DNA of 64,000 nucleotides, taken from positions 1,984,001 to 2,048,000 of the forward strand of contig NZ_CP064030.1 in NCBI RefSeq assembly GCF_016865235.1, read 5' to 3'. The DNA is from Dyella caseinilytica (GTDB taxonomy: Bacteria; Pseudomonadota; Gammaproteobacteria; Xanthomonadales; Rhodanobacteraceae). This document shows, piece by piece, positions 55,200 to 64,000 of this stretch. The notes under the pieces were generated by a model. The model ran no database searches and had not been told where the DNA came from. It saw nothing but the letters and a program-made list of their open reading frames with translations. Position numbers and translations under genes: made by a program. How positions within the stretch are numbered: position 1 is the first letter of the stretch; each line of letters starts with the position of its first letter.

Positions 55200-57281
55200 A
55201 TGAAGCAGATATTTGGTTTGGCCTTGGCCGGTCTGTTTGTGGCCGGAACCGGGGCCGCCATGGCTGACGAAGGCATGTGGACGATGGATCACTTGCCTGT
55301 GAAGCAGATGCAAGAGCGCTACGGTTTTACGCCCACCCAGCAGTGGATCGATTTGGTGCAGCACGCGTCCCTGCGATTGGCGGAGGGCTGCTCGGGTTCA
55401 TTCGTGTCGGCCAATGGTTTGGTGATGACCAACCATCATTGCGCCAACAGCTGTCTCTCACAGCTCTCCAAGGGACATCAGGACTACATGTCCAACGGTT
55501 ACATCGCGCTCAAGCAGGAAGACGAGCCGAAGTGCCCGGATGTCGAGCTCAATCAGCTTGAATCGATCACTGACGTAACCGCGCAGGTCAATGCCGCTAC
55601 TGCCGGCAAGAGCGGCGCCGATCGCGTGAAGGCTGAGCGTGCTATCGACAGCAAGCTGGAACAGGAATGCGTCAATGGCGATGCCAAGACTTGGCGTTGC
55701 GATGTGATCACGCTTTACAACGGTGGCAGCTACTCGCTGTATAAGTATCGCCGCTACCAGGATGTGCGGTTGGTGTTCGCGCCCGAGCAAAGCATTGCCT
55801 TCTTCGGCGGCGATCCGGACAACTTCAACTTCCCGCGCTATGACCTGGACGTTACCTTCTTCCGCGCCTATGTCGACGGCAAGCCGGCGAATACACCCCA
55901 ATATTTCAAGTTCGATACGCAGGGACCCAAAGCGGGCGACATGACTTTCGTGGTGGGCAATCCCGGTTCGACTCGCCGCGGGCTCACCTGGACCCAGCTC
56001 TCCGCATTGCGCGATTTCCAGATTGTGCCGGGATACGCACTGCTATCCGAACTGCGTGGCATGTTGTGGGAATACGCCCGTGGTGGCGATGAGCGGGTCA
56101 AGGAATCGCAGGAACTGCAGTTCGGTATCGAAAATTCGATCAAGGCCTACAACGGTTGGCTGCAGACACTGGCCGATGACAAGTTTGTGGATCAGAAGCG
56201 TGCGCAGGACGCAGCGCTGCGCCAGTGGATGCAGGCGACACCCGAGCGCCACACCAAATACGGTGATCCGTGGACGGAGCTGGACAAAGCACAACAGCGC
56301 GGCAAGGAGCTTTCATCGCGCTACATGATGCTTGAGCGCGGCATTGGCTTTGGCCAGTTCGGTGAGTTGTTCAGTGATGCGCGCACCCTGGTACGTGCTG
56401 CAGCCGAACGAACCAAGCCGGATGCCGAACGTCTGCCGCAGTACCGTGATGCGAACCTGCCTGCCGTGCAGCAGACGGTGGAATCGGATGTGCCGGTTTA
56501 TCCGCAATATGAGGAAACTTTGCTGGCCTGGTCGTTGGGTAAGTTGCGGCAGGTGTTGGGTGCGGATGATCCCACCGTGCACGAAGTGCTTGGCAAGGAT
56601 TCTCCTGATCAACGTGCAAGTGAGCTGGTCAGCGGTACCAAGCTGGCCGATCCGGCCGTGCGCAAGCAGTTGTGGGATGGCGGCGAAAAAGCGATCGAAG
56701 CGTCCAGCGATCCGATGATTGCGCTGGCTCGCCAAGTCGACGCGGAGTCACGCAAGATCCGCAAGGCCTATGAAGATGAAGTGATGGCGCCCACCGACAA
56801 AGCTAATGAAGTCATCGCCAAAGCCCGCTTCGATCGTGACGGTATGTCCAGCTATCCGGACGCCACCTTCACCCTGCGCCTTTCCTATGGCAAGGTCGTT
56901 GGCTGGAATGAAAACGGTGAGCCGGTGCCGCCATTCACGCATGTCGATGGCTTGTACAAGCGTGCAACCGGTGCCGATCCGTTCAAGCTGCCAGAGAGCT
57001 GGGTGAAAGCGCAAAGCCAGTTGAATATGTCTACACCGATGGATTTTGTCACCGACAACGACATCATCGGCGGCAATTCTGGTAGCCCGGTGATCAATCG
57101 CGAAGGTCATGCTGTGGGCTTGATCTTCGACGGCAATATTCATTCGCTGGGTGGCGACTTCGTTTATGACGGAAGCAATAACCGCGCCGTTGCGGTGGAT
57201 ACCGCCGCGCTGGTCGAAGCGGTGCGTAAGGTCTATGGCTTGCCGCGGTTGGCGGACGAATTGACCCAAGGCCACCTGTAA
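55200..57281 (+). CDS. S46-family serine dipeptidyl-peptidase (DPP7/DPP11 type)
   Basis: A 693-residue secreted exopeptidase that removes dipeptides from peptide N-termini in the periplasm or outside. Signal peptide (QIFGLALAGLFVAGTGAAMA, cleavage near residue 22), then the bipartite chymotrypsin fold: catalytic His in MTNHHCA, Asp in the first half, and catalytic Ser in GGNSGSPVIN near residue 630. A helical domain inserts between. The residue that separates hydrophobic DPP7 from acidic DPP11 specificity could not be placed. The ATG at 55200 follows AGAGGGAGA; an extension of 30 codons upstream is not signal-peptide-like. S46 enzymes are typical of xanthomonads and Bacteroidota. Confidence 0.95.
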   Translation: MKQIFGLALAGLFVAGTGAAMADEGMWTMDHLPVKQMQERYGFTPTQQWIDLVQHASLRLAEGCSGSFVSANGLVMTNHHCANSCLSQLSKGHQDYMSNGYIALKQEDEPKCPDVELNQLESITDVTAQVNAATAGKSGADRVKAERAIDSKLEQECVNGDAKTWRCDVITLYNGGSYSLYKYRRYQDVRLVFAPEQSIAFFGGDPDNFNFPRYDLDVTFFRAYVDGKPANTPQYFKFDTQGPKAGDMTFVVGNPGSTRRGLTWTQLSALRDFQIVPGYALLSELRGMLWEYARGGDERVKESQELQFGIENSIKAYNGWLQTLADDKFVDQKRAQDAALRQWMQATPERHTKYGDPWTELDKAQQRGKELSSRYMMLERGIGFGQFGELFSDARTLVRAAAERTKPDAERLPQYRDANLPAVQQTVESDVPVYPQYEETLLAWSLGKLRQVLGADDPTVHEVLGKDSPDQRASELVSGTKLADPAVRKQLWDGGEKAIEASSDPMIALARQVDAESRKIRKAYEDEVMAPTDKANEVIAKARFDRDGMSSYPDATFTLRLSYGKVVGWNENGEPVPPFTHVDGLYKRATGADPFKLPESWVKAQSQLNMSTPMDFVTDNDIIGGNSGSPVINREGHAVGLIFDGNIHSLGGDFVYDGSNNRAVAVDTAALVEAVRKVYGLPRLADELTQGHL

Positions 57282-57296
57282 TAGTTGCAGTTCCGC

Positions 57297-57331
57297 AAAC
57301 GCCTCGTCCCGACTATGGGGCGGGGCGTTTG
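57297..57331 (+). terminator. Hairpin after the S46 peptidase gene
   Basis: AAACGCC...CGTCCC pairs with GGGGCG...GGCGTTT with one mismatch around GACTAT. Stem stable; only a short T run inside the arm. Confidence 0.65.
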
Positions 57332-57396
57332 CGTATCCGGCGCAAGGTCTCGTGAATCCTGCGACGACGTCTTGTTCATGAGTTTGTTATGCCATT

Positions 57397-57412
57397 TTTC
57401 ACAAATGTGAAA
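57397..57412. promoter_or_regulatory. TTTCACA-AA-TGTGAAA palindrome upstream of the adhesin
   Basis: Two perfect 7-bp inverted arms with a 2-bp spacer, about 30 bp before the candidate -35 box of the adhesin gene. It is a possible operator; the arms are inverted relative to a CRP/Clp site. Confidence 0.35.
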
Positions 57413-57438
57413 GAGACGTTTAGGTGTCCATATTTATT

Positions 57439-57466
57439 TTGCTTTTTTATTTTTAAGTTCTACAAT
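57439..57466 (+). promoter_or_regulatory. Candidate promoter of the adhesin gene
   Basis: TTGCTT and TACAAT are separated by 16 bp within an AT-rich island (about 57380-57475) that stands out in this GC-rich genome. It would give a leader of about 410 nt. The rest of the 57282-57881 gap holds no known riboswitch or gene that I can recognise. Confidence 0.45.
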
Positions 57467-57881
57467 CAAAACCGCTTCATGTGTGGCAATGTATTGAATT
57501 TTCGCAGATTTATTCAGTTTCCTTGGAGGCCATGTCGGGGCGTGGTCTGACTAGAACAACAGCTTGGCGTTGAGACTCATCACCACAAGCCTGTTTGTTG
57601 CGGGGAACGTGTCATGGCAACAAGTGGGAGAGTTCCCACGGTGTGTCCATGCAGGGGGAGTTGCTGGCAGAAACCATATGCCGGTTTTCGTTCCCTTTTG
57701 TCTATTTGGCGACAGGTGTTCAATCACCTCTGTGTTGTAAGCGCGCATCCGCGCCTCGGCGACGCTTTCTCGTCGTTCGTCTTTCGCTCATCGGTAGCTC
57801 ATTTCTTCTCGGACCGTGACAACGCGTGCCGTTTGAAAGTGCGCGTGCTCCGGAATCTCTCCTGTGCCGGTGCTCTGAGCC

Positions 57882-60800
57882 ATGAATCACATCTATCGTC
57901 TTTGCTGGAATTCCGTTCTCGGGCAGTGGGTCGTTGCGTCCGAGTTGGTAAATCGTGTGGCGCCGGAAGCTGCACCACGTAGGCGTCCAGCTGGCCGTCG
58001 AATATGGGCGCTTTCTGCGCTAGCGGCGTCCTTGTGTGCGGCGGGCATCGCATACGCCGGCAACGGCGTTGTTGGCGGGCAGATCGTGTCAGGAACTGGA
58101 CAGATCCAGCAGATCGGGAATGTGACCACGATCGTGCAGAGCAGCCCCACGCTTAACCTGAACTGGCAAAGCTTTAACATCGCACCCAATCAGACGGTGG
58201 ATTTCCTGCAGCTCGGCAGCAGCGCGATCGCCATCAACCGCATTTTCAGCAACACACCCAGCGAGATCTACGGTCACCTGAATGCCAATGGCCAGGTGTG
58301 GCTGATCAATCCCAACGGAATTCTGTTCGGGCAGAGTGCGCAGGTGAATGTGGGAGGGCTTGTTGCTTCCACGCTGGATCTCGAAAACAACACGCTAACC
58401 TCAAGCAGCCGTGTGTTTAGCGGCTCGGGCAAGGGCAGTGTCATCAACGAAGGTTCGATAATCACCGCCAACGGTGGTTATGCGGCCCTGATCGGCAACC
58501 AGGTTTCCAATCGCGGTGTGATTCGCGCGCAACTGGGCACGGTTGCCCTGGGCGGTGGTAGCGCGGTCACGCTTACCTTCAGTAACGATCAGTTGCTGCA
58601 CGTGCAGGTTAATCAGAGCACCTTGAACAATCTGGCGGAGAACCGTCAGTTGATCGTCGCCGATGGTGGCCAGGTGATCATGACTGCTGGTGCGAGGGAT
58701 GCGTTGCTGGCCAGCGCGGTGAACAACACGGGTATCGTGCAGGCGCAGACGGTCGAGAATCACAACGGAGTCATCAGCCTGGTCGGCGGTATGACGGCCG
58801 GTACGGTGAATGTCGGTGGCACACTGGATGCGAGTGCACCAAATGGGGGTAGTGGCGGTTCGATTGAAACCTCGGCGGCCAACTTCAACCTGGCTAGTGA
58901 TGCGCACATCACGGCGGCTGCACCGCAAGGCAGTGCGGGTACCTGGTTGGTCGACCCTACTAATCTGACCATCGACGCCGCATCGGCATTGACGATTTCA
59001 AGCACGCTCAGCGGCGGCACCAATGTTACCGAGCAGACTACCGCCACTGGCGCCTCGGGGATCGGCGTGCAATCGGCGGGTGCTGGCGATATCAATGTCG
59101 ACGCAGCAATCAGCTGGACAAAACCTGCAACGGGGTCGGCAGGCAATCTCACGTTGCTGGCGTATCACGGCATCAACGTGAATGATTCCGTGACTGGCCC
59201 TGGCAGCATCACCATGCAGGCGCAAGGCGCCAATCTGACGATTGCTTCTGGCGCCACGATTACCGGCGGTGCCGGTGTCACTCTTGCTACCGGCGCGAAT
59301 TTCGTCAACAGCAGCGGCGCATCGGCGGTTTCAACAGGAACGTCAGCTCCATGGCTGATCTATTCCACGAATCCGACGCTGGACACACCAGGCGGCCTTA
59401 CTCCTGGCTTCATCCAGTACAACGCACCGTACGGAACCGCTTTGACCGCGAACGATACGGGTAACGGTTTCCTGTATAGCCTTGCGCCGGTGCTGAAAAT
59501 CACCGGCCTTACCGGCACCGTCAGCAAGGTCTATGACGGCACCACCGCGGCAACCATTGCGGGCGCCAACATGACCTCGACCGGCCTGGTAAACGGCAAC
59601 AAGATCGTTAGCGCGCCTGGGACCTACGGAACGTCGAATGCTGGTACCGGCATTCTGGTGACGGGACCGAATTCGATCGCCAACTTCGTGATGTCGGACT
59701 CCACCGGCACGATCCCGGTCTACGGTTACAGCTTTTCTGGTTCTGCTGTCAGCGCAAACATTGGGACGATTACACCAGCGGCCCTCACGGTCTCTATCGT
59801 GGGTGATCCTACCGAAGTGTATGACGACACCGTGCAAACGACGGTGGCGTCCGCTAATTATCAGATAGCCGGTTTCGTGTCAGGGCAGGGTGCAACGATC
59901 AGTTCGCAAGCGCCCAATAGCTATGCAACACCCGATGTCAGTAATCACATACTGATTACCGCAACGATTTCAAGTTCGGACTTCATCCTCAATGCCGGTA
60001 CCAGTCTCAGCAATTACACCTTCAACACCACGGCGACGGGTTATGGCTCCGTTACGCCAGCACCAGTGTCGATCAGAAGTGTGCTGGCGAACAGCAAGGT
60101 CTACGACGGCACCACGGCCGATACGCTCAACGCGAGCAATGCGAGCCTATATGGCGTACTTTCAGTTGATGCAAGCTCGGTGTCACTGGATACGTCTGGT
60201 GCGGCTGGCACATTCAGTCAATCGAACGTCGGCAATGGACTTGCGGTAACGGCCAGCGGTTTCACGCTCACTGGCAGCAAGGCCTACGATTACGCCTTGA
60301 TCCAGCCAACGAGCCTGACCGCCAATATCACGCCGGCCAACCTGATCGTTATGGGTGTGACGGCCAACGACAAAGTCTACGATGCCACCAACACAGCCAC
60401 GTTGAATCTCGGCGGTGCGACCCTGGGCGGTTTGGTAGCAGGCGACAATGTCACGCTGTCTGATTCGGCTGCGGCGGCAACGTTCTCACAGTCGAACGTC
60501 GGCAACAACCTGGCAGTGACTGCCACCGGCTTCACCATCAGTGGTACGGCGGCGGGCAACTACACGCTCAGTCAGCCTTCGGGCCTTACCGCAAACATTA
60601 CGCCCGCACCGTTGACGGTGGCATTGACCGGCAACCCGACCAAGATCTATGACGGCACCAATGCCGCTACGCTCACGACGTCTGATTTCTCCGTCAGCGG
60701 GTGGGTAGGTGGGCAAAGCGGCACGATTGCGCAAAGTGCCACGTCGACGTACGCCACGCCCAATGCGGGCAGCAACATTACAGTGACGGCGACGCTGGAA

Positions 60801-63800
60801 GCATCTGATTTCACGACCGCCTCCAACACCTTGCTATCGAACTACAGCTTCCCGAACGCCGTGACGACCACCGGCACGATCAACCCGATCGTGTTGACCG
60901 GTTCCATCATCAACAACCCAACCAAGGTTTACGACGGCACAACGATCGCCTCGCTCGATAGTTCCAATTATGCGCTGAACGGTCTGTTGTCCGGCCAGAG
61001 CATCACCGTCACACAGACAGCGGGTACTTATGGATCACCCAACGCAGGTGTGGAGACAGTCAGCGCGTCGCTCGATGCATCTGATTACAGTGCCGGCGCG
61101 GGCACTTTACTGACCAACTATGTACTGCCTGCGCTGATGAGCGGCTACGGGACCATTACGCCGAAGCCTGTTGGCATCGCCATCAATGCGGCGATCACGG
61201 GTAACCCGACCAAGGTTTACGACGGGAACGACGTCGCGACGATTGCGGCCAATGATTTTACCCTGACCGGATTCCTGCCAGGCGATGGCGCTTCGGTAAA
61301 CCAGACCATTACCGGGCAATACGCGACCGTCAATGTCGGCTCGCAACCGATCACCGCCAACATGGTAGAGGCCGATTTCACACCGAACGCTGGCACCAAT
61401 CTCAATAACTACACATTCCCGATCACGGCTTACGGCACCGGTACCATTACACCGGCGCCATTGACGGTGGCCATCGTTGGCAATCCCACCAAGGTGTACA
61501 ACGGTACGACCAGCGTCACGTTGGGGGCATCCAACTTCCAGATCAGTGGCTTCGTCAATGGCGAAGGTGCTTCGTTTACGCCAACGGCGACGAGCAGTTA
61601 TGACAGTCCAAACGCGGGTACGGAAGGTGTCACCTCCTACCTCGCCATCAGCGAGTTCACCGCCAATCCGGGAACCTTGTTCAGCAACTACACTTTTCCA
61701 ACGGTTGCAACGGGCACAGGCACGATTACGCAGGCTCCGCTATACATCACCGGTGTCTATGCGACCAATAAGGTCTACAACGCCAATACGGCGGATACGC
61801 TCAACGTTGCCAATGCTGCGCTCGCCGGACTTGTTTCCACCGATGCAGGCAAGGTGGATCTGACCTCGGCGACCACAGGTACGTTCTCGCAGTCAAATGT
61901 GGGCAATGATCTTACAGTGACGCCTGATGCTTTCAGCATCAGCGGTTCGGAAGCTTCCAATTACACGTTGGTGCAACCGACAGGACTGACCGCCAACATC
62001 ACGCCCGCAACGCTGACCATCTCGGGTGTCATCGCCAATAGCAAGATCTATGACAACACGACCGCCGATACGCTAAATACGACTGATGCGGTGCTGGATG
62101 GTGTTTACAATGGCGACAATGTCACGCTGTCATCCAGTGGCGCGACCAGTGTATTCGGCCAGACCAATGTGGGTAATAACCTGGCTGTTACTGTCGGCGG
62201 ATTCACTATCGGCGGCACGTCTGCGTCGAATTACATCCTGTCGCAACCGAGCCTCACGGCCAACATCACGCCCGCACCTTTGACGGTCACGGTTACGGGT
62301 AATCCCACCAAGACGTATAACGGCAGCAGCAGTGCCACGCTCGTCGCGTCCGATTACACCATCGGTGGCTTCGTGGCAGGGCAGAGCGCCACGCTGCCGC
62401 AGACGGCGAGTGCCAGTTATGCCACGCCCAACGCGGGCACGGGTATTGCGGTCAATGCCACGCTGGCGTTATCCGATTATCTGGCTGGGGCGAATACTGA
62501 TCTTTCAAACTACATCCTGCCTACGACGGGCACCGGTACAGGTACGATCAACCCGATTGTCCTGAACCTTACCGGCCAGCGCGTCTACGACGCTGCCACC
62601 GATGCCTCGTACACCTTGTTCGGCAACAACGGCGTGCTCACAGGCATCAACGGTCAATCGCTGCAGTTGGGCGGAACGGGTGAATTGTCGACCAAGAATG
62701 TCGGTGTGCAGCAACCTTTCGCGACCGGCGGCCTGGACGGGTTTACGCTGACCGGCATCGGCTCGACCATCTCCAGCAACTACACCCTGGTTGGGGGCAC
62801 CGATTGGGTGACGATTACGCCGGCCACTTTGACTGTCTCCGGCACAGTCGCTTCCAACAAGATCTATGACGGGACCACCGTCGCGAGCCTGAGCGGTTCG
62901 ACCCTGGTGGGTTTGTTGGGTGATGACAGCGTGACCCTGGGTAACGACACTACCGGTGCGTTCAACAACAAGAACGTGGGCACCAACAAGCCGGTCAGCA
63001 CCAGCATGACGATCAGCGGCACGGATGCCAGCAACTACATCATCGTGCAGCCGACGGCGATCACCGCCACTATCACGCCGCTGGGGATCACCGTCGCAGC
63101 CGCCGGCAACAACAAGTATTACGACGGCACTACGGCAGCGAACGTCAACTTGACCAGCACCGGCGTGTTGACTGGAGACAGTGTGTCTTTTACCGACAGC
63201 TCGGCGCTTTTCAGTCAGAGCAATGTCGGCAATGGTCTGGGCATCGACGTGTCAGGCATTACCGCTGGCGGCAGGGACGGTGGCAACTACACCATCCTCG
63301 ACCCCACGGCCACTACGAATGCGGACATTCTGCCACGAATCATCAATCTCACCGGGACGCGTGTCTACGATGCGGCTACCGACGCTGATGCGAGTCTGTT
63401 TACCAGCAGCGGCTCTATCAACGGTGTGGATGGCCAGACTTTGACGTTGTCCGGGGCGGGAAGTGTATCGAGCAAGAATGTCGGCACCTATACCGGTACG
63501 GCACAATTCAACCTCGGTAGTCTGGTGCTCGCGAATGGTACGGGATCGGCCAGCAATTACACGCTGATCGGCGGTACCGATACGTTGACGATTACGCCCT
63601 ATCTGCTGGCCATCACCGGTGCGACGGCCGAAAACAAAACTTACGATGGCACCACGGCAGCGACGATTACTGGTGCAACGCTTCAGCCTTCCCCGTTCGC
63701 CGGAGACAATGTCAGTCTGACCAATGACACCACGGGTACGTTTGCCACCAAGAATGTCGGCAACGATATCACCGTGACGAGCGATATGAGCCTGACCGGC

Positions 63801-64000
63801 ACCGATGCCGGCAACTACAGCATCACGCAACCGACGTTGGCAGCAAACATCACGCCGCTGGGAATTACCGTGGTTGCTGCGGGGCAGAACAAAACCTATG
63901 ACACCACCGATACGGCCACTGTCAGCTTGAGTAGCAGCGGCGTCATTGCCGGCGACAATATCAGCTTCACCGACAGCTCGGCGCTCTTCACCAGCCCGAA
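57882..64000 (+). CDS. Large two-partner-secretion adhesin with YDG repeats, N-terminal part
   Basis: Open from ATG 57882 to the window edge: 2039 codons without a stop. Residues 1-25 match the extended signal-peptide region ESPR (NHIYRLCWNSVLGQWVVASE), followed by a signal peptide with cleavage after AYA near residue 59. Next is a haemagglutination-activity (TPS) domain with N143-P-N-G in WLINPNGILFG, about residues 60-300. After a spacer, YDG-type repeats begin near residue 540 and continue to the edge. It should be exported by an outer-membrane TpsB transporter; none is seen in this window. A role in adhesion or biofilm is inferred from the family. The start has no strong Shine-Dalgarno but the ESPR fixes it. 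Confidence 0.93.
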   Translation, partial: MNHIYRLCWNSVLGQWVVASELVNRVAPEAAPRRRPAGRRIWALSALAASLCAAGIAYAGNGVVGGQIVSGTGQIQQIGNVTTIVQSSPTLNLNWQSFNIAPNQTVDFLQLGSSAIAINRIFSNTPSEIYGHLNANGQVWLINPNGILFGQSAQVNVGGLVASTLDLENNTLTSSSRVFSGSGKGSVINEGSIITANGGYAALIGNQVSNRGVIRAQLGTVALGGGSAVTLTFSNDQLLHVQVNQSTLNNLAENRQLIVADGGQVIMTAGARDALLASAVNNTGIVQAQTVENHNGVISLVGGMTAGTVNVGGTLDASAPNGGSGGSIETSAANFNLASDAHITAAAPQGSAGTWLVDPTNLTIDAASALTISSTLSGGTNVTEQTTATGASGIGVQSAGAGDINVDAAISWTKPATGSAGNLTLLAYHGINVNDSVTGPGSITMQAQGANLTIASGATITGGAGVTLATGANFVNSSGASAVSTGTSAPWLIYSTNPTLDTPGGLTPGFIQYNAPYGTALTANDTGNGFLYSLAPVLKITGLTGTVSKVYDGTTAATIAGANMTSTGLVNGNKIVSAPGTYGTSNAGTGILVTGPNSIANFVMSDSTGTIPVYGYSFSGSAVSANIGTITPAALTVSIVGDPTEVYDDTVQTTVASANYQIAGFVSGQGATISSQAPNSYATPDVSNHILITATISSSDFILNAGTSLSNYTFNTTATGYGSVTPAPVSIRSVLANSKVYDGTTADTLNASNASLYGVLSVDASSVSLDTSGAAGTFSQSNVGNGLAVTASGFTLTGSKAYDYALIQPTSLTANITPANLIVMGVTANDKVYDATNTATLNLGGATLGGLVAGDNVTLSDSAAAATFSQSNVGNNLAVTATGFTISGTAAGNYTLSQPSGLTANITPAPLTVALTGNPTKIYDGTNAATLTTSDFSVSGWVGGQSGTIAQSATSTYATPNAGSNITVTATLEASDFTTASNTLLSNYSFPNAVTTTGTINPIVLTGSIINNPTKVYDGTTIASLDSSNYALNGLLSGQSITVTQTAGTYGSPNAGVETVSASLDASDYSAGAGTLLTNYVLPALMSGYGTITPKPVGIAINAAITGNPTKVYDGNDVATIAANDFTLTGFLPGDGASVNQTITGQYATVNVGSQPITANMVEADFTPNAGTNLNNYTFPITAYGTGTITPAPLTVAIVGNPTKVYNGTTSVTLGASNFQISGFVNGEGASFTPTATSSYDSPNAGTEGVTSYLAISEFTANPGTLFSNYTFPTVATGTGTITQAPLYITGVYATNKVYNANTADTLNVANAALAGLVSTDAGKVDLTSATTGTFSQSNVGNDLTVTPDAFSISGSEASNYTLVQPTGLTANITPATLTISGVIANSKIYDNTTADTLNTTDAVLDGVYNGDNVTLSSSGATSVFGQTNVGNNLAVTVGGFTIGGTSASNYILSQPSLTANITPAPLTVTVTGNPTKTYNGSSSATLVASDYTIGGFVAGQSATLPQTASASYATPNAGTGIAVNATLALSDYLAGANTDLSNYILPTTGTGTGTINPIVLNLTGQRVYDAATDASYTLFGNNGVLTGINGQSLQLGGTGELSTKNVGVQQPFATGGLDGFTLTGIGSTISSNYTLVGGTDWVTITPATLTVSGTVASNKIYDGTTVASLSGSTLVGLLGDDSVTLGNDTTGAFNNKNVGTNKPVSTSMTISGTDASNYIIVQPTAITATITPLGITVAAAGNNKYYDGTTAANVNLTSTGVLTGDSVSFTDSSALFSQSNVGNGLGIDVSGITAGGRDGGNYTILDPTATTNADILPRIINLTGTRVYDAATDADASLFTSSGSINGVDGQTLTLSGAGSVSSKNVGTYTGTAQFNLGSLVLANGTGSASNYTLIGGTDTLTITPYLLAITGATAENKTYDGTTAATITGATLQPSPFAGDNVSLTNDTTGTFATKNVGNDITVTSDMSLTGTDAGNYSITQPTLAANITPLGITVVAAGQNKTYDTTDTATVSLSSSGVIAGDNISFTDSSALFTSP
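59500..64000 (+). repeat. Tandem YDG-domain repeats inside the adhesin gene (at least 17)
   Basis: Seventeen units of about 80-96 codons, each beginning near K-[VIT]-Y-[DN] (for example at about 59526, 59814, 60097, 60368, 60639, 60919, 61208, 61487, 61766, 62040, 62307, 62577, 62856, 63110, 63357, 63635 and 63887). Three subtypes are visible: one with FSQSNVGN...TANITPA, one with ASDF/Y...LSNYTFP, and one starting RVYDAATDA. Units are diverged at DNA level and the array runs past the window edge. Confidence 0.88.

Noticed and set aside
57397..57412. Possible CRP/Clp site at TTTCACAAATGTGAAA
   Set aside because: CRP-family sites read TGTGA-N6-TCACA; here the arms are in the opposite order with a 2-bp spacer, so it is kept only as an unassigned palindrome.
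58401..63830. Several minus-strand frames opposite the adhesin
   Set aside because: All are antisense to a single continuous plus-strand frame fixed by ESPR, TPS and YDG motifs.
59500..64000. CRISPR or tandem DNA repeat array in the right-hand 4.5 kb
   Set aside because: Units are about 250-290 bp, in frame and diverged in DNA while conserved in protein, so they are protein domains, not CRISPR repeats.

Overview
This is a chromosomal window of roughly 60% GC from a gammaproteobacterium of the order Lysobacterales (Xanthomonadales). A Rhodanobacteraceae genus such as Dyella, Rhodanobacter or Luteibacter is my best guess; that is inference from gene content and order (recN-hrcA-grpE-dnaK-dnaJ-dapB-carA-carB-greA, copLAB, an S46 peptidase, a YkgO-type L36 protein), not from a search. 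No rRNA, tRNA, CRISPR array, transposase or phage gene was seen.

Layout. 1-1.4 kb: a divergent two-component pair, with the sensor kinase cut by the window edge. 1.7-9.3 kb: recN and the heat-shock block hrcA, grpE, dnaK, dnaJ. A TMEM175-type channel gene lies between dnaK and dnaJ, a good sigma-32 promoter precedes dnaK, and a 268-bp element with long inverted termini lies between hrcA and grpE. 9.4-17.3 kb: dapB, a CaCA cation exchanger behind a yybP-ykoY (manganese) riboswitch, a 2OG-Fe(II) oxygenase, and the carA-carB-greA operon. 17.4-22.7 kb: a CPBP protease and a TetR regulator facing each other across a perfect palindrome, rpmJ, a LysR regulator, fadH and an acyl-CoA-binding protein. 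22.8-31.1 kb: cmk, rpsA and ihfB, then a tightly overlapped envelope operon of lapA, lapB, a WecA/WbpL-type transferase, a WbpM-type dehydratase and galU.

31.3-42 kb: a 2033-residue bacterial alpha-2-macroglobulin with an intact thioester motif and its partner pbpC, then an amino-acid-oxidase-like FAD enzyme, a CsaA-like protein, a GNAT acetyltransferase and a metallo-beta-lactamase-fold hydrolase. 43.3-46.8 kb: an orphan hybrid histidine kinase with a terminator-like hairpin in its leader. 46.9-51.5 kb: a copper-resistance cluster (copL-copA-copB-cytochrome c) followed by a TauE/SafE permease. 51.6-57.3 kb: an HU-like protein with a basic tail, a methyltransferase, an aquaporin, a DedA-rhodanese fusion and an S46 peptidase with a Zur-box-like sequence upstream. 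57.9 kb to the end: the first 2039 codons of a very large two-partner-secretion adhesin with at least 17 YDG repeats, still open at the window edge.

The functional themes are proteostasis, metal homeostasis (Mn and Cu visible, possibly Zn), envelope biogenesis and defence (LPS, A2M/PbpC) and surface adhesion. The items most worth following up are the channel gene overlapping dnaJ, the riboswitch-controlled CaCA exporter, the hrcA-grpE palindromic element, the terminator and possible small ORF ahead of the hybrid kinase, and the repeat architecture of the adhesin.
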